From positions 62,001 through 126,000 of the forward strand of contig JAXLZA010000002.1 in NCBI GenBank assembly GCA_046351135.1: a DNA stretch of 64,000 bases, written 5' to 3'. This DNA is from UBA4427 sp046351135 (GTDB lineage: Bacteria > Myxococcota_A > UBA9160 > UBA4427). The position numbers and the translations under genes are program-made. Positions 1-6,935 of the stretch are shown piece after piece; positions within the stretch are counted from its first letter, which is position 1, and every line of letters starts with the position of its first letter. The notes beneath the pieces are model-generated. The model saw only the letters and a program-made list of their open reading frames with translations. It had not been told where the DNA came from and did not search any database.

Positions 1-1
1 G

Positions 2-463
2 GTAGAGCGGCACGCTGCGCTCGAGCCGTATCCCTGGCTTCCGGTGCTGAGGCGGGAGCTGTTCGAACTCGCCCCGGTCTTCGCTCGGATCGCGAGGCGA
101 TCGTCGGTGCACGTCACGATCGAAACGCTCTACGGCGAGTCCTGCCGCAAATGGCATACGGATCGGGTGGGGCTCCGGATGCTCGCGACCTTCCTGGGGC
201 CGGGAACCTGGCTCGCCGACCCGGTCGGTGTCGATCGAGGCTGGCTCGGCTCGGTGGAGCTCGACCTCGACGAGACGAATCGGCGGATCGTGTTCGACCC
301 GGACTGCGTCGTCGAAGCCGGGACGGGCGACGTGATCCTCTGCAAAAGGGATCTCTTCGGTTCGGAGAAGGGCAACGGGCTCGTTCATCGCTCGCCGCCG
401 AGCGGAGGCGCGGGCTTCCGCAGGCTCCTGCTCCGGATCGACGAGCGCGGGTGCGGGGCGTGA
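2..463 (+). CDS. DUF1826 family protein, 5' end outside window
   Basis: The frame is open from the second base of the window, so the true start lies upstream; 153 residues are visible before TGA at 461-463. The segment KWHTDRVGLRML followed by LGPGTWL matches the conserved core of the DUF1826 family, with its H-x-D pair. Members are commonly found beside CobW-type metal chaperones and metal permeases in zinc-responsive loci, and the next genes here are remnants of exactly those partners. The biochemical role of the family is not established. This part shows no internal frameshift, so it may still be functional although its downstream neighbours are decayed. The family call is from pattern recognition and is fairly secure; the metal link is inferred from context. 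Confidence 0.75.
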   Translation, partial: VERHAALEPYPWLPVLRRELFELAPVFARIARRSSVHVTIETLYGESCRKWHTDRVGLRMLATFLGPGTWLADPVGVDRGWLGSVELDLDETNRRIVFDPDCVVEAGTGDVILCKRDLFGSEKGNGLVHRSPPSGGAGFRRLLLRIDERGCGA

Positions 464-974
464 GCTCGGGGGCCTGCCGATCTCCCTGGGGCTCGGCTTC
501 TGTCTCGGGCTGCTTCACGCGATCGACCCCGACCACGTCGCTGCGGTCGCGGCCCTGGCCGGCGGCCGGGGACGCTTCAGGGCGGCAATCGTCTCCTCCA
601 TCGCCTGGGGATTGGGCCATTCCCCGACCTTTCTCGGCCGTGGTCTGGCCATCGTCGCCCTCGATCTCGCACCGCCGCCCGGCTTCGAGTGGCTCGTCGG
701 CCTGAGCGTCGCGGGCGCGCTGCTTCGGCTGGGCTTCGCGGCCGTGATGCGCGCGCTCGCAGAGCGCGACGGTCGGGCCGTCGCCGCCGGGCGACCGCTG
801 CTCCGGCGCCGCTCGTTCGCGGTCGGGACCGTTCACGGACTCGCCGGATCCCACGGCGTCGCGTTGCGGGCGATCGCGACGATTCGCCGCGTCGAGGCAG
901 CGATCGTCCACCTCGTTTTCTTCTGCATCGGGCTCGGGGAGGCGCATCCTCTGCGAGACGCTCTCGATCCCCAG
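460..974 (+). pseudogene. UreH/HupE-like metal permease remnant, frameshifted and truncated
   Basis: From about 468 the frame encodes a polytopic protein typical of UreH/HupE-like nickel/cobalt/zinc permeases: GFCLGLLHAIDPDHVAAV, then AWGLGHSPTFLG, then VGTVHGLAGSHG. The H-x5-DH and GxGH signatures lie in hydrophobic segments. This frame has no ATG or GTG start. A GTG at 460 overlaps the DUF1826 stop in the coupled GTGA form, but it reads in another frame. One extra G in the G-run at 468-472 would join them. The protein ends after about 165 residues and runs without a stop into CobW-like sequence, so C-terminal helices are missing. Several residues in the conserved blocks also look altered. 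Best read as a decayed gene; a single assembly error would not explain the lost C-terminus. Confidence 0.7.
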
Positions 975-1789
975 CGGACGGTGGCGTTCGATGTGCTCCG
1001 GGAGGAGACGACGTTGCCCGATCGCATCCTGAGCGAAAGACACGGGCTCCGCGTCGCGGTCATCGAGAACGAGTTCGGCGAGATCGGCATCGACCAGGCC
1101 CTCGTCATCGACGCGGACGAGGAGGTCTTCGAGATGAACAGCGGCTGCATCGGCTGCACCGTCCGCGGCGACCTGATCCGGATCCTCGGCAGCCTCGCGC
1201 GCCGACGCGAGAAGTTCGATCACGTGATCGTCGAGACGACCGGTATGGCGGATCCGGGCGATGAATGCCCTCGCGCGCATCGAGCGCTGCGAACGGGCCG
1301 ACGTGGCCATCGATCGCGTGATCGACATCGGCGGCTTCGATCTCGATCGTGCCCTGCAAATGCGCCCGACCTTCCTCGAGCCCGAGTACCCCTTCGAACG
1401 GGCCGGCGTCGACGCCCTGTCCGACGGGCCTCTCGCTCCCCTCGTCGAGCGCCGCTGGGCCACCGCCCACGTCCACGATCAGACTCTCCCGTCCGTCGGA
1501 CTGCACGGCGACGAGCCCCTCGAATGCGATCGTTTCGATCGCTGGATCTCGAAGCTCCTGCGGAAGCGGGGGCGGACATCTTCCGCACGATGGGCATCGT
1601 CCGATTCTCCGGCTCGAAGCGGCGCTTCGTCTTCCAGGGGGTGCACGTGCTCCTCGACGGCCGCGAGGATCGGGACTGGGGAGCCGACCGCCCGGCGACC
1701 GACCTCGTCTTCATCGGCCGCAACCTCGACCGAGCCGAGCTCGAGGCGGGCTTCACGGCCTGCAGGGCGGGGCGGTCGGACGGTCGATG
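975..1789 (+). pseudogene. CobW/COG0523 GTPase remnant, multiple lesions
   Basis: The frame opened by the permease remnant continues as a CobW-family metal chaperone: LRVAVIENEFGEIGIDQAL, then FDHVIVETTGMADPG. At about 1260 the coding frame shifts and resumes with ALARIERCERADVAIDRV, so roughly 60-70 residues that normally hold the NKxD guanine-specificity motif are absent. At about 1570 the frame shifts back, giving the typical C-terminal domain (FVFQGVHVLLDGREDRDWG, then LVFIGRNLDRAELEAGF). The Walker A loop, normally GxxGxGKTT, reads DVLREETT. The CxCC metal motif reads GCIGC. In intact relatives this protein binds GTP and zinc and delivers metal to client enzymes. This copy cannot do so. 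Confidence 0.8.
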
Positions 1790-1969
1790 GCCACGCTCGT
1801 CGAAGCCTGGCGGGCCGAGGCCAGCGACTGGATGCTCGAGCCCGCCCCTTCTCCCGATGGCGCACGCCTCGCCGTCGGCACCGCGGCGGGCGAGTTCCTC
1901 GTCGCGAGGCGCCCGTCCGGACTCGCGACGGGACCTCGCCCGCCTCCGAATTGCAAATCCGCCTCCTGA
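1787..1969 (+). pseudogene. WD40-type propeller gene, N-terminal fragment
   Basis: An ATG at 1787 overlapping the end of the CobW remnant opens a third frame that encodes about 60 residues. It includes the blade-like segment PSPDGARLAVGTAAGEF, which matches the SPDG...LA.G...G pattern of WD40 repeats, then stops. Full-length relatives would be several hundred residues. The overlap and the position after CobW suggest that this was the last gene of the same operon. Only about one blade remains, so it is called a fragment. The WD40 assignment rests on one repeat and is moderate. Confidence 0.5.
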
Positions 1970-2166
1970 GGCCCGTCGCCACGAGTCGGGGCCGAGCGCC
2001 TCCGGAGGAGACGTTCGAATTCGGATCCGGCCCGTCAGCGCTCTCTGGATCCGCGACGCGATGGGACGGATCCGCTAGATTGTTAGTCAGAAGGCGTGCT
2101 CGTTCCGTTCACCAGCTCACGTGGGGCGGTCGTCGGTTCGGGCATCTCCTCAGGAGAAGAGAAGCC

Positions 2167-2793
2167 ATGTCCACTCGACCGAGCTCGGCTCGCTCCCGTC
2201 GTCATCCCCGGACCCGGGGACGCCATCTCGTCGACCTCCTCCCGATCGTGCTCAGCGCCTGCCTCTTGGCGCTCGTCCATTCGGCATCCGCCGAGCCCCT
2301 CGACGTCGATTCGGAGATTCCCCGGCCGGCGGGGGATCGGATGTCGGACAAGCTCGGGAACGACTGGATCCGTTCGGAGGCGAAGCCGACGGAGAGCCTC
2401 GAGGCGGACGAGCTCGCGAACTCCGAGCGACAGCGCAAGCTCGTCGACGAGATCGCGAGGACCCAGCTCGGCGAGCAGCTCGGGAGGACGACGGCCGATC
2501 TCAAGACGATCCAGCGCATCCTCGACGAGAAGCGCCTCGGCTCCAATCCGGGCGACACGATCCAGGCGCTCGGCGTCGCGCTCGGCGACGTCCTCGTCGC
2601 CCAGGCGGGCTACCGCTGGATCCGCTTCGAGGACGCGAAGGGCCGCTCGCGGGCGCTGCGGAGCCGGGACGGGAAGACGGTGGCGTTTCCGGTGACCGCG
2701 ATCTCCCGGATCCTCGACATGAACCACAAGCCCGACGTCGCCGGGATCTATGCCGAGCTCGCGGCGATGGGCGGAGCGAAGACGGCGCCGTAG
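2167..2793 (+). CDS. DUF3806 domain protein, exported
   Basis: The protein has 208 residues. The ATG at 2167 is preceded by AGGAGAAG at suitable distance. The N-terminus has a long arginine-rich n-region and a hydrophobic stretch ending in HSASA-EP, a plausible type I signal site. LSAC inside it resembles a lipobox, but the residues after it stay hydrophobic. The middle (about residues 55-115) is charged and helical. The C-terminal 90 residues match DUF3806: IQALGVALGDVLVAQAG, then YRWIRFEDAKGRSRAL, then VAFPVTAISRIL. The function of this domain is unknown. The gene stands alone after the decayed metal locus, with a possible -10 box TAGATT at 2076-2081. Confidence 0.8.
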   Translation: MSTRPSSARSRRHPRTRGRHLVDLLPIVLSACLLALVHSASAEPLDVDSEIPRPAGDRMSDKLGNDWIRSEAKPTESLEADELANSERQRKLVDEIARTQLGEQLGRTTADLKTIQRILDEKRLGSNPGDTIQALGVALGDVLVAQAGYRWIRFEDAKGRSRALRSRDGKTVAFPVTAISRILDMNHKPDVAGIYAELAAMGGAKTAP

Positions 2794-2920
2794 TCGGGTC
2801 GGGAGCGGACTGCGGCGGGAGCGAGTCGGGTCGACAGCGGATTGCGGTGCACGCGGGAACGGGTGCCTTCTGCGCGGGCCCTGACGGACCGGCGCGATCC
2901 GTGCTCTCCTCCCCGCCACG

Positions 2921-4123
2921 ATGCGGGACGCGAGCGAGCCGATCGAGCCGAGGAAGGACTGTGGGCGCTGCGGGCGGCCCGTCGTGGTCTGCTACTGCGC
3001 CCACGTCTTGCCGGTGCCGACGAAGACGCGGGTCGTCGTCCTCCAGCATCCGCGGGAGCGCGACAAGGCGATTGGCACGGCGCGCATTGCGGCGCTCTGC
3101 CTGCCCGGGCTCGAGACCGTGGTCGGCGTCGACTTCGAGCGGGACGAGCGCGTCGACCGGCTCCTCTCGGATCCGCAGGCTCCGGCGATGCTGCTCTATC
3201 CGGCGGCGGACGCGCGCGATCTGCGCCGCGATCCGCCGGCGGGCCCCATCACGCTGGTCGTGCTCGACGGGACCTGGAGCCAGGCCCGCAATCTGCTGCG
3301 CGACAATCCGCGCCTGCAAGCGCTGCCGCGCCTCGCCTTCGCGCCCGACGCGCCGAGCGAGTACCGCATCCGCCGCGAGCCGCGCGAGGACTACGTCTCG
3401 ACGATCGAGGCCCTCGTAAACGCCCTCGGCCTGCTCGAGGGTGGGGATCCCCGCCGCTTCGACGTCCTGCTCGCCCCGTTTCGTGCGATGGTCGAGCGGC
3501 AGCTCGCGTTCGCCGCACAGAGCGCGGAGCCGCGCTTTCGTCGACCGCGCGAGCGGCTCGAGCCGCCCGGTGCGCGCCTGCCGCGGATCCTGCTCGAGCC
3601 GCGGCTCCTCTGCCTGGTCGGCGAGGCCAACGCCTGGCCCTACGACCGGCACGGCGGCGAGCCGCCGCATCCCCACGAGCTCGTCCACTGTCTCGCCGCC
3701 GGGGTCGACGGCGAGCGCGTCTTCGAGCGGCTGATCGCGCCGCGCCTGCCGCTCTCACGCTCGCCGATGGACCACGCGCGCCTCGACGAGGCCGAGCTGA
3801 TGCGCGGCGACTCGATCGATCAGGCGCGGACGGCCTGGGCGTCCTTCCTGCGACCGGACGACGTCGTCTGCGTCTGGGGCCACCACGCCCTCGGCCTGCT
3901 CCAGCGCGACGACTTCGCGCTCCCCGAGCGGCGACTCGATCTCCGCGAGGTCGCCCGCGACCATCTGAAGGCGCGCTCCGGCTCGCCGGAGCGGCTCGTC
4001 GAGCGCCTCGGGCTCGCCTGGCAGCCGGTCGGTCGGGGGCGCGGCGGCGAGCGTCTGGGCATGCTTCTCGCCATCGCCCGCTGGCTCGTCGCGGAGGTGC
4101 GGGGCGCTTCCGGATTGGAGTAG
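2921..4123 (+). CDS. DTW-domain tRNA aminocarboxypropyltransferase-like protein with C-terminal extension
   Basis: The protein has 400 residues. The N-terminal half is a DTW-domain protein. It has a cysteine cluster (CGRCGRPVVVCYC), the central VLDGTWSQARNLL segment that holds the DTW core, and EYRIRREPREDYVSTIEA. Characterised DTW proteins transfer an aminocarboxypropyl group from S-adenosylmethionine to uridine in tRNA (acp3U). Bacterial members are usually around 200-240 residues. The remaining 190 residues, from about RFRRPRERLEP onward, match no family I recognise. They contain LLCLVGEANAWPYDRH, DDVVCVWGHHALGLL and DLREVARDHL. No strong ribosome binding site precedes the ATG at 2921. The enzyme class is confident; the role of the extension is unknown. 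Confidence 0.85.
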   Translation: MRDASEPIEPRKDCGRCGRPVVVCYCAHVLPVPTKTRVVVLQHPRERDKAIGTARIAALCLPGLETVVGVDFERDERVDRLLSDPQAPAMLLYPAADARDLRRDPPAGPITLVVLDGTWSQARNLLRDNPRLQALPRLAFAPDAPSEYRIRREPREDYVSTIEALVNALGLLEGGDPRRFDVLLAPFRAMVERQLAFAAQSAEPRFRRPRERLEPPGARLPRILLEPRLLCLVGEANAWPYDRHGGEPPHPHELVHCLAAGVDGERVFERLIAPRLPLSRSPMDHARLDEAELMRGDSIDQARTAWASFLRPDDVVCVWGHHALGLLQRDDFALPERRLDLREVARDHLKARSGSPERLVERLGLAWQPVGRGRGGERLGMLLAIARWLVAEVRGASGLE

Positions 4124-4173
4124 CGTTTTGGCGAGGCTTCGCGGCGAACCGAGGCGCGACCAGGAAGAGACGC

Positions 4174-4212
4174 GCCGTCGAGAGTCGCCGTCGAGAGTCG
4201 CCGTCCAGAGTC
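4174..4212 (+). repeat. Three tandem 13-bp units upstream of the P450 gene
   Basis: The unit GCCGTCGAGAGTC occurs at 4174-4186 and 4187-4199, with a one-base variant (GCCGTCCAGAGTC) at 4200-4212. It lies in the 140-bp gap between the DTW gene and the P450 gene, followed by a purine-rich GACGAGA-like stretch up to the start codon. It may be a simple slippage product or a leader element. Confidence 0.8.
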
Positions 4213-4263
4213 GACGACGAGAGCCGACCACACGAGGCGACGAGACGACGAGAGGAGCGCGCG

Positions 4264-5583
4264 ATGGTGCAGACGAAGAGCGGCCCCGCTTCAGTCGATG
4301 CAGCGATCGGGTACGACCCGTTCTCGAAGACGGTGCGCGCGAATCCCTTCCCCTGGTACGAGCAGCTGCGCGAGCAGGCGCCGGTCCACCGCCTCCCGGG
4401 CGGTCTCTGGGTCCTCTCGCGCTACGAGGACTGCGCCTTCGCCCTGCGGAGTCCCGACCTCTTCTCGTCGTCGGGGACGCGCCTCATGATGATGGGCGGC
4501 CTGCAGGCGGGCATGATGGCCGACATCGAGACCCTGCGCGAAGCGCGGCGCAAGAAGCAGCGCGAGCTCGGGCTGCCGCCGCTCCTGGGAACCGACGAGG
4601 GCTGGAACGAGAACTCGCTGATCTCCCTCGATCCGCCGGCCCACGACAAGATCCGCCACATCGTGAACCGCGGCTTCACGCCGCGACAGGTCCAGCGCCT
4701 CGCGCCGCGGATCCAGGCCATCACCGACCGCACGATCGACCGCATCCTCGCGAACGGCGATCGCTTCGACCTGACGGCCGACTTCTCGATGCCGATCCCG
4801 CTCGAGGTCATGGCGGAGCTGCTCGGCGTCGACGCGGCGGACGGTGCGAACTTCCGGCGCTGGTCGGAGATGGTGATCCAGGGGATCACGGGCAGCGTCG
4901 CGGTCGAGGGCCCGGATCCGCTGCTGCGGACGCTCCACGAGGTCGCCGAGTACTTCCTCGCCGTGATCGAGGATCGCCGGAAGCATCCGAAGGACGACCT
5001 GATCAGCCTGCTCGTCGCCGCGGAGGAGAGCGAGACGCTCTCGCCGGTCGAGACGGTGAACTTCGCGATCCTGCTCCTCGCGGCGGGCAACGAGACGACG
5101 ACGCATCTCATCGACAACGCGATCGCCACGATCCTCGACCATCCCGATCAGCTCGCGAGCCTGCGGGCGGATCCCTCGCTCGTCGAGGGCTGGGTCGAGG
5201 AGACGCTGCGCTACGAGGGGCCGGTGCAGCTCGCCTTCCGGCAGGCGACGCGCGACGTCGAGCTCCATGGCCACACGATCGCGAAGGGCGACGTCGTGAT
5301 CGTGCTCTTCGGCGCGGCGAATCGCGACCCGGCGATGTTCCCCGACCCCGAGCGCTACGACATCCGCCGCGACGCCCAGGGCCACATGGGCTTCGGCTTC
5401 GGCGTCCACTTCTGCCTGGGCGCCTCGCTCGCGCGCCTCGAGGCGAACGTCGCCCTGGCGACGCTGCTGCGGCGGCTCCCGGGCCTCGAGCGCGTCGAGG
5501 CGGAGATCGACCGCTTCGACTCGTTCCTCGTGCGCGGCCCGACCTGCCTGCCGCTGCGCTACGACCGGAAGGCGGCGCGCTGA
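4264..5583 (+). CDS. Cytochrome P450
   Basis: The protein has 439 residues, with ATG at 4264 preceded by GAGAGGAGCGCGCG. It is a soluble bacterial class I type P450. The I-helix oxygen-activation motif AAGNETTT is near residue 273, the ExxR motif EETLR near 311, and the haem loop FGFGVHFCLGASLARLE has the cysteine thiolate at residue 384. There is no membrane anchor, so electrons should come from a ferredoxin and its reductase; neither is adjacent. A 40-residue insert rich in methionine and charge (RLMMMGGLQAGMMADIE) sits before the C-helix region. This pattern is seen in P450s acting on steroid-like or terpenoid substrates, but the substrate cannot be fixed. It is transcribed alone. Confidence 0.95.
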   Translation: MVQTKSGPASVDAAIGYDPFSKTVRANPFPWYEQLREQAPVHRLPGGLWVLSRYEDCAFALRSPDLFSSSGTRLMMMGGLQAGMMADIETLREARRKKQRELGLPPLLGTDEGWNENSLISLDPPAHDKIRHIVNRGFTPRQVQRLAPRIQAITDRTIDRILANGDRFDLTADFSMPIPLEVMAELLGVDAADGANFRRWSEMVIQGITGSVAVEGPDPLLRTLHEVAEYFLAVIEDRRKHPKDDLISLLVAAEESETLSPVETVNFAILLLAAGNETTTHLIDNAIATILDHPDQLASLRADPSLVEGWVEETLRYEGPVQLAFRQATRDVELHGHTIAKGDVVIVLFGAANRDPAMFPDPERYDIRRDAQGHMGFGFGVHFCLGASLARLEANVALATLLRRLPGLERVEAEIDRFDSFLVRGPTCLPLRYDRKAAR

Positions 5584-5602
5584 GCGGATGGCGTGGGCCT
5601 CC

Positions 5603-5644
5603 AAAAGAAAAAGCCCGGCGCCCCCTCGCGGGAGTCGCCGGGCT
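5603..5644 (-). terminator. Rho-independent terminator of the small secreted-protein gene
   Basis: AGCCCGGCG at 5612-5620 pairs perfectly with CGCCGGGCT at 5636-5644 around a 15-base loop. Read on the minus strand the stem is followed by TTTTTCTTTT (5612-5603). It lies 18 bases beyond the stop codon of the minus-strand gene ending at 5662, and would also separate it from the convergent P450 gene. Confidence 0.85.
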
Positions 5645-5661
5645 CCGGAGCTCGCTGCGTC

Positions 5662-6078
5662 CTAGCGAGCGGCCGTCACGGACGGGTCGGCGGCGGCGCC
5701 GACCTCGATCCCCTTCGCAGGCTGCGAGTCCGCCGTGCGGGCCGCGGTCTCGTGGGCGGCGGCGCGGGCCTCGAAGGCGTAGGCCTGCTCGCGCAGCTGG
5801 CTGGCGAGCTCGGTCCGGTGCGCCTTCTGGAAGCGCTGATGGGCGGCGTTGCCCGCGACGTAGAGGATCGACCGGCTCATGCGATCCTGCTGATCGGCAT
5901 TGCTCCGGGCGAGCTCGGCCCGGGAGCGGTAGTACCGGGCCAGCGCGGCATGCTCGCTCGGCGTCTCGGCCGATTCCGAGATCAGGGTCTCGAGCGCCTG
6001 CATCTCGGGGGTGGTGTCGGCCGAGGCCGGCACGGCGAGCAGAATGCCCGCGATCACGGTGGTGAGAAGTCGTCGCAT
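5662..6078 (-). CDS. Small secreted helical protein, unknown function
   Basis: The protein has 138 residues. A longer frame begins at 6189, but the ATG at 6078 has the strong site GGAGGACATCCCG directly before it and starts a clean signal peptide (MRRLLTTVIAGILLAVPASA), cleaved before DTTPEM. The mature part is almost wholly helical and rich in Ala, Arg and Gln, with heptad-like spacing (HAALARYYRSRAELARS, then FEARAAAHETAARTA), suggesting a periplasmic coiled coil. No catalytic motif is visible and the family is not recognised. It is followed by a good intrinsic terminator and is divergent from the response-regulator gene, sharing a 222-bp upstream region. Confidence 0.75.
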   Translation of the reverse strand: MRRLLTTVIAGILLAVPASADTTPEMQALETLISESAETPSEHAALARYYRSRAELARSNADQQDRMSRSILYVAGNAAHQRFQKAHRTELASQLREQAYAFEARAAAHETAARTADSQPAKGIEVGAAADPSVTAAR

Positions 6079-6207
6079 CGGGATGTCCTCCTGGGAGCCC
6101 GGGTCCGCGGCACGTGCGGTTGGATCCTTTGGATCGTGGGCTCCGATGGCCAGAGGATCGCCATGGCGCCCGGCCCGGGACATGAGCACATCTACCCATG
6201 TCGCCCG

Positions 6208-6230
6208 GGAATGATTGCCCGGATCATTCC
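6208..6230. promoter_or_regulatory. Inverted repeat GGAATGAT-N7-ATCATTCC, candidate operator
   Basis: Two perfect 8-bp arms at 6208-6215 and 6223-6230 flank TGCCCGG in the region between the divergent secreted-protein and response-regulator genes. It is AT-richer than its surroundings. The centre is about 80 bp upstream of the regulator start and about 140 bp from the other. Two-fold symmetry with a short spacer fits a dimeric NarL/LuxR-type regulator, so self-binding is the simplest idea, but no site is known for this protein. Confidence 0.45.
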
Positions 6231-6299
6231 GTGAGCCCGGGCGCCGGGGCCGGCGTCTCGGGGTTTCGACGATCGGGTATGGTCGGTCGGGGAGGCGCG

Positions 6300-6935
6300 A
6301 TGGTCACTCGGGTGGCAATCGTCGACGATCAGACGGTGTTCCGGGAGCTCCTCGCGGAGCTGCTCTCGGTCGACCCCGCCTACGAGGTCGTCGGCCAGTT
6401 CGGCACGGGGGCCGAGGCGATCGAGGCGCTGCCGCGGCTCGTCCCCGACCTGCTCGTGCTCGACGCCGTCCTCCCGGACCAGAGCGGACTCGAAGTCCTG
6501 CGCGCCATCCGGAAGAAGCTCCCGCGCACCGCCGTCGTCCTCGTCACCGCCCACGAGAAGCCGGCGCTCGTGCGCGAGGCCGTCGAGGAGGGCGCGCGCG
6601 GCATCGTGATGAAGGGGACGCCGCTGCAGGCGCTGCGGGAGGCGATGGCGCGGGTGGCGGCCGGTGCGACCTATTTCTGTCCGAGCACGTCGGCCCTCCT
6701 GCGCGACAGCCTGCGCTCTCCCCGCGGCGAGGCGCGTTTGAGCCCTCGGGAGCGGCAGATCCTGCAGAAGGTCGCCGAGGGGCTCTCGAGCAAGGAGATC
6801 GCGAACGAGCTCGGCCTCGGCGAGAAGACCGTCAGCAACCACCGCGCCCACATCCGCAGCAAGCTCGGCCTGCGCGACGTCGCGAGCTTCACGCGCTATG
6901 CGATCGAGCACGGCCTGATCGAGCCGCGCTCGTGA
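6300..6935 (+). CDS. NarL/LuxR-family response regulator
   Basis: The protein has 211 residues, with ATG at 6300 after GGGGAGGCGCG. The receiver domain covers about residues 1-120: acidic pair at VAIVDDQ, phosphorylated Asp55 in LLVLDAVLPD, Thr in VLVTAHE, and Lys in IVMKGTP. A LuxR-type helix-turn-helix follows at about 145-205 (LSPRERQILQKVAEGLSSKE, then GLGEKTVSNHRAHIRSKLG). Such proteins bind DNA as dimers after phosphorylation. The stop overlaps the GTG of the hybrid kinase gene by four bases, so the pair is translationally coupled and the kinase is the likely partner. TATGGT at 6278-6283 is a possible -10 element. Confidence 0.95.
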   Translation: MVTRVAIVDDQTVFRELLAELLSVDPAYEVVGQFGTGAEAIEALPRLVPDLLVLDAVLPDQSGLEVLRAIRKKLPRTAVVLVTAHEKPALVREAVEEGARGIVMKGTPLQALREAMARVAAGATYFCPSTSALLRDSLRSPRGEARLSPRERQILQKVAEGLSSKEIANELGLGEKTVSNHRAHIRSKLGLRDVASFTRYAIEHGLIEPRS

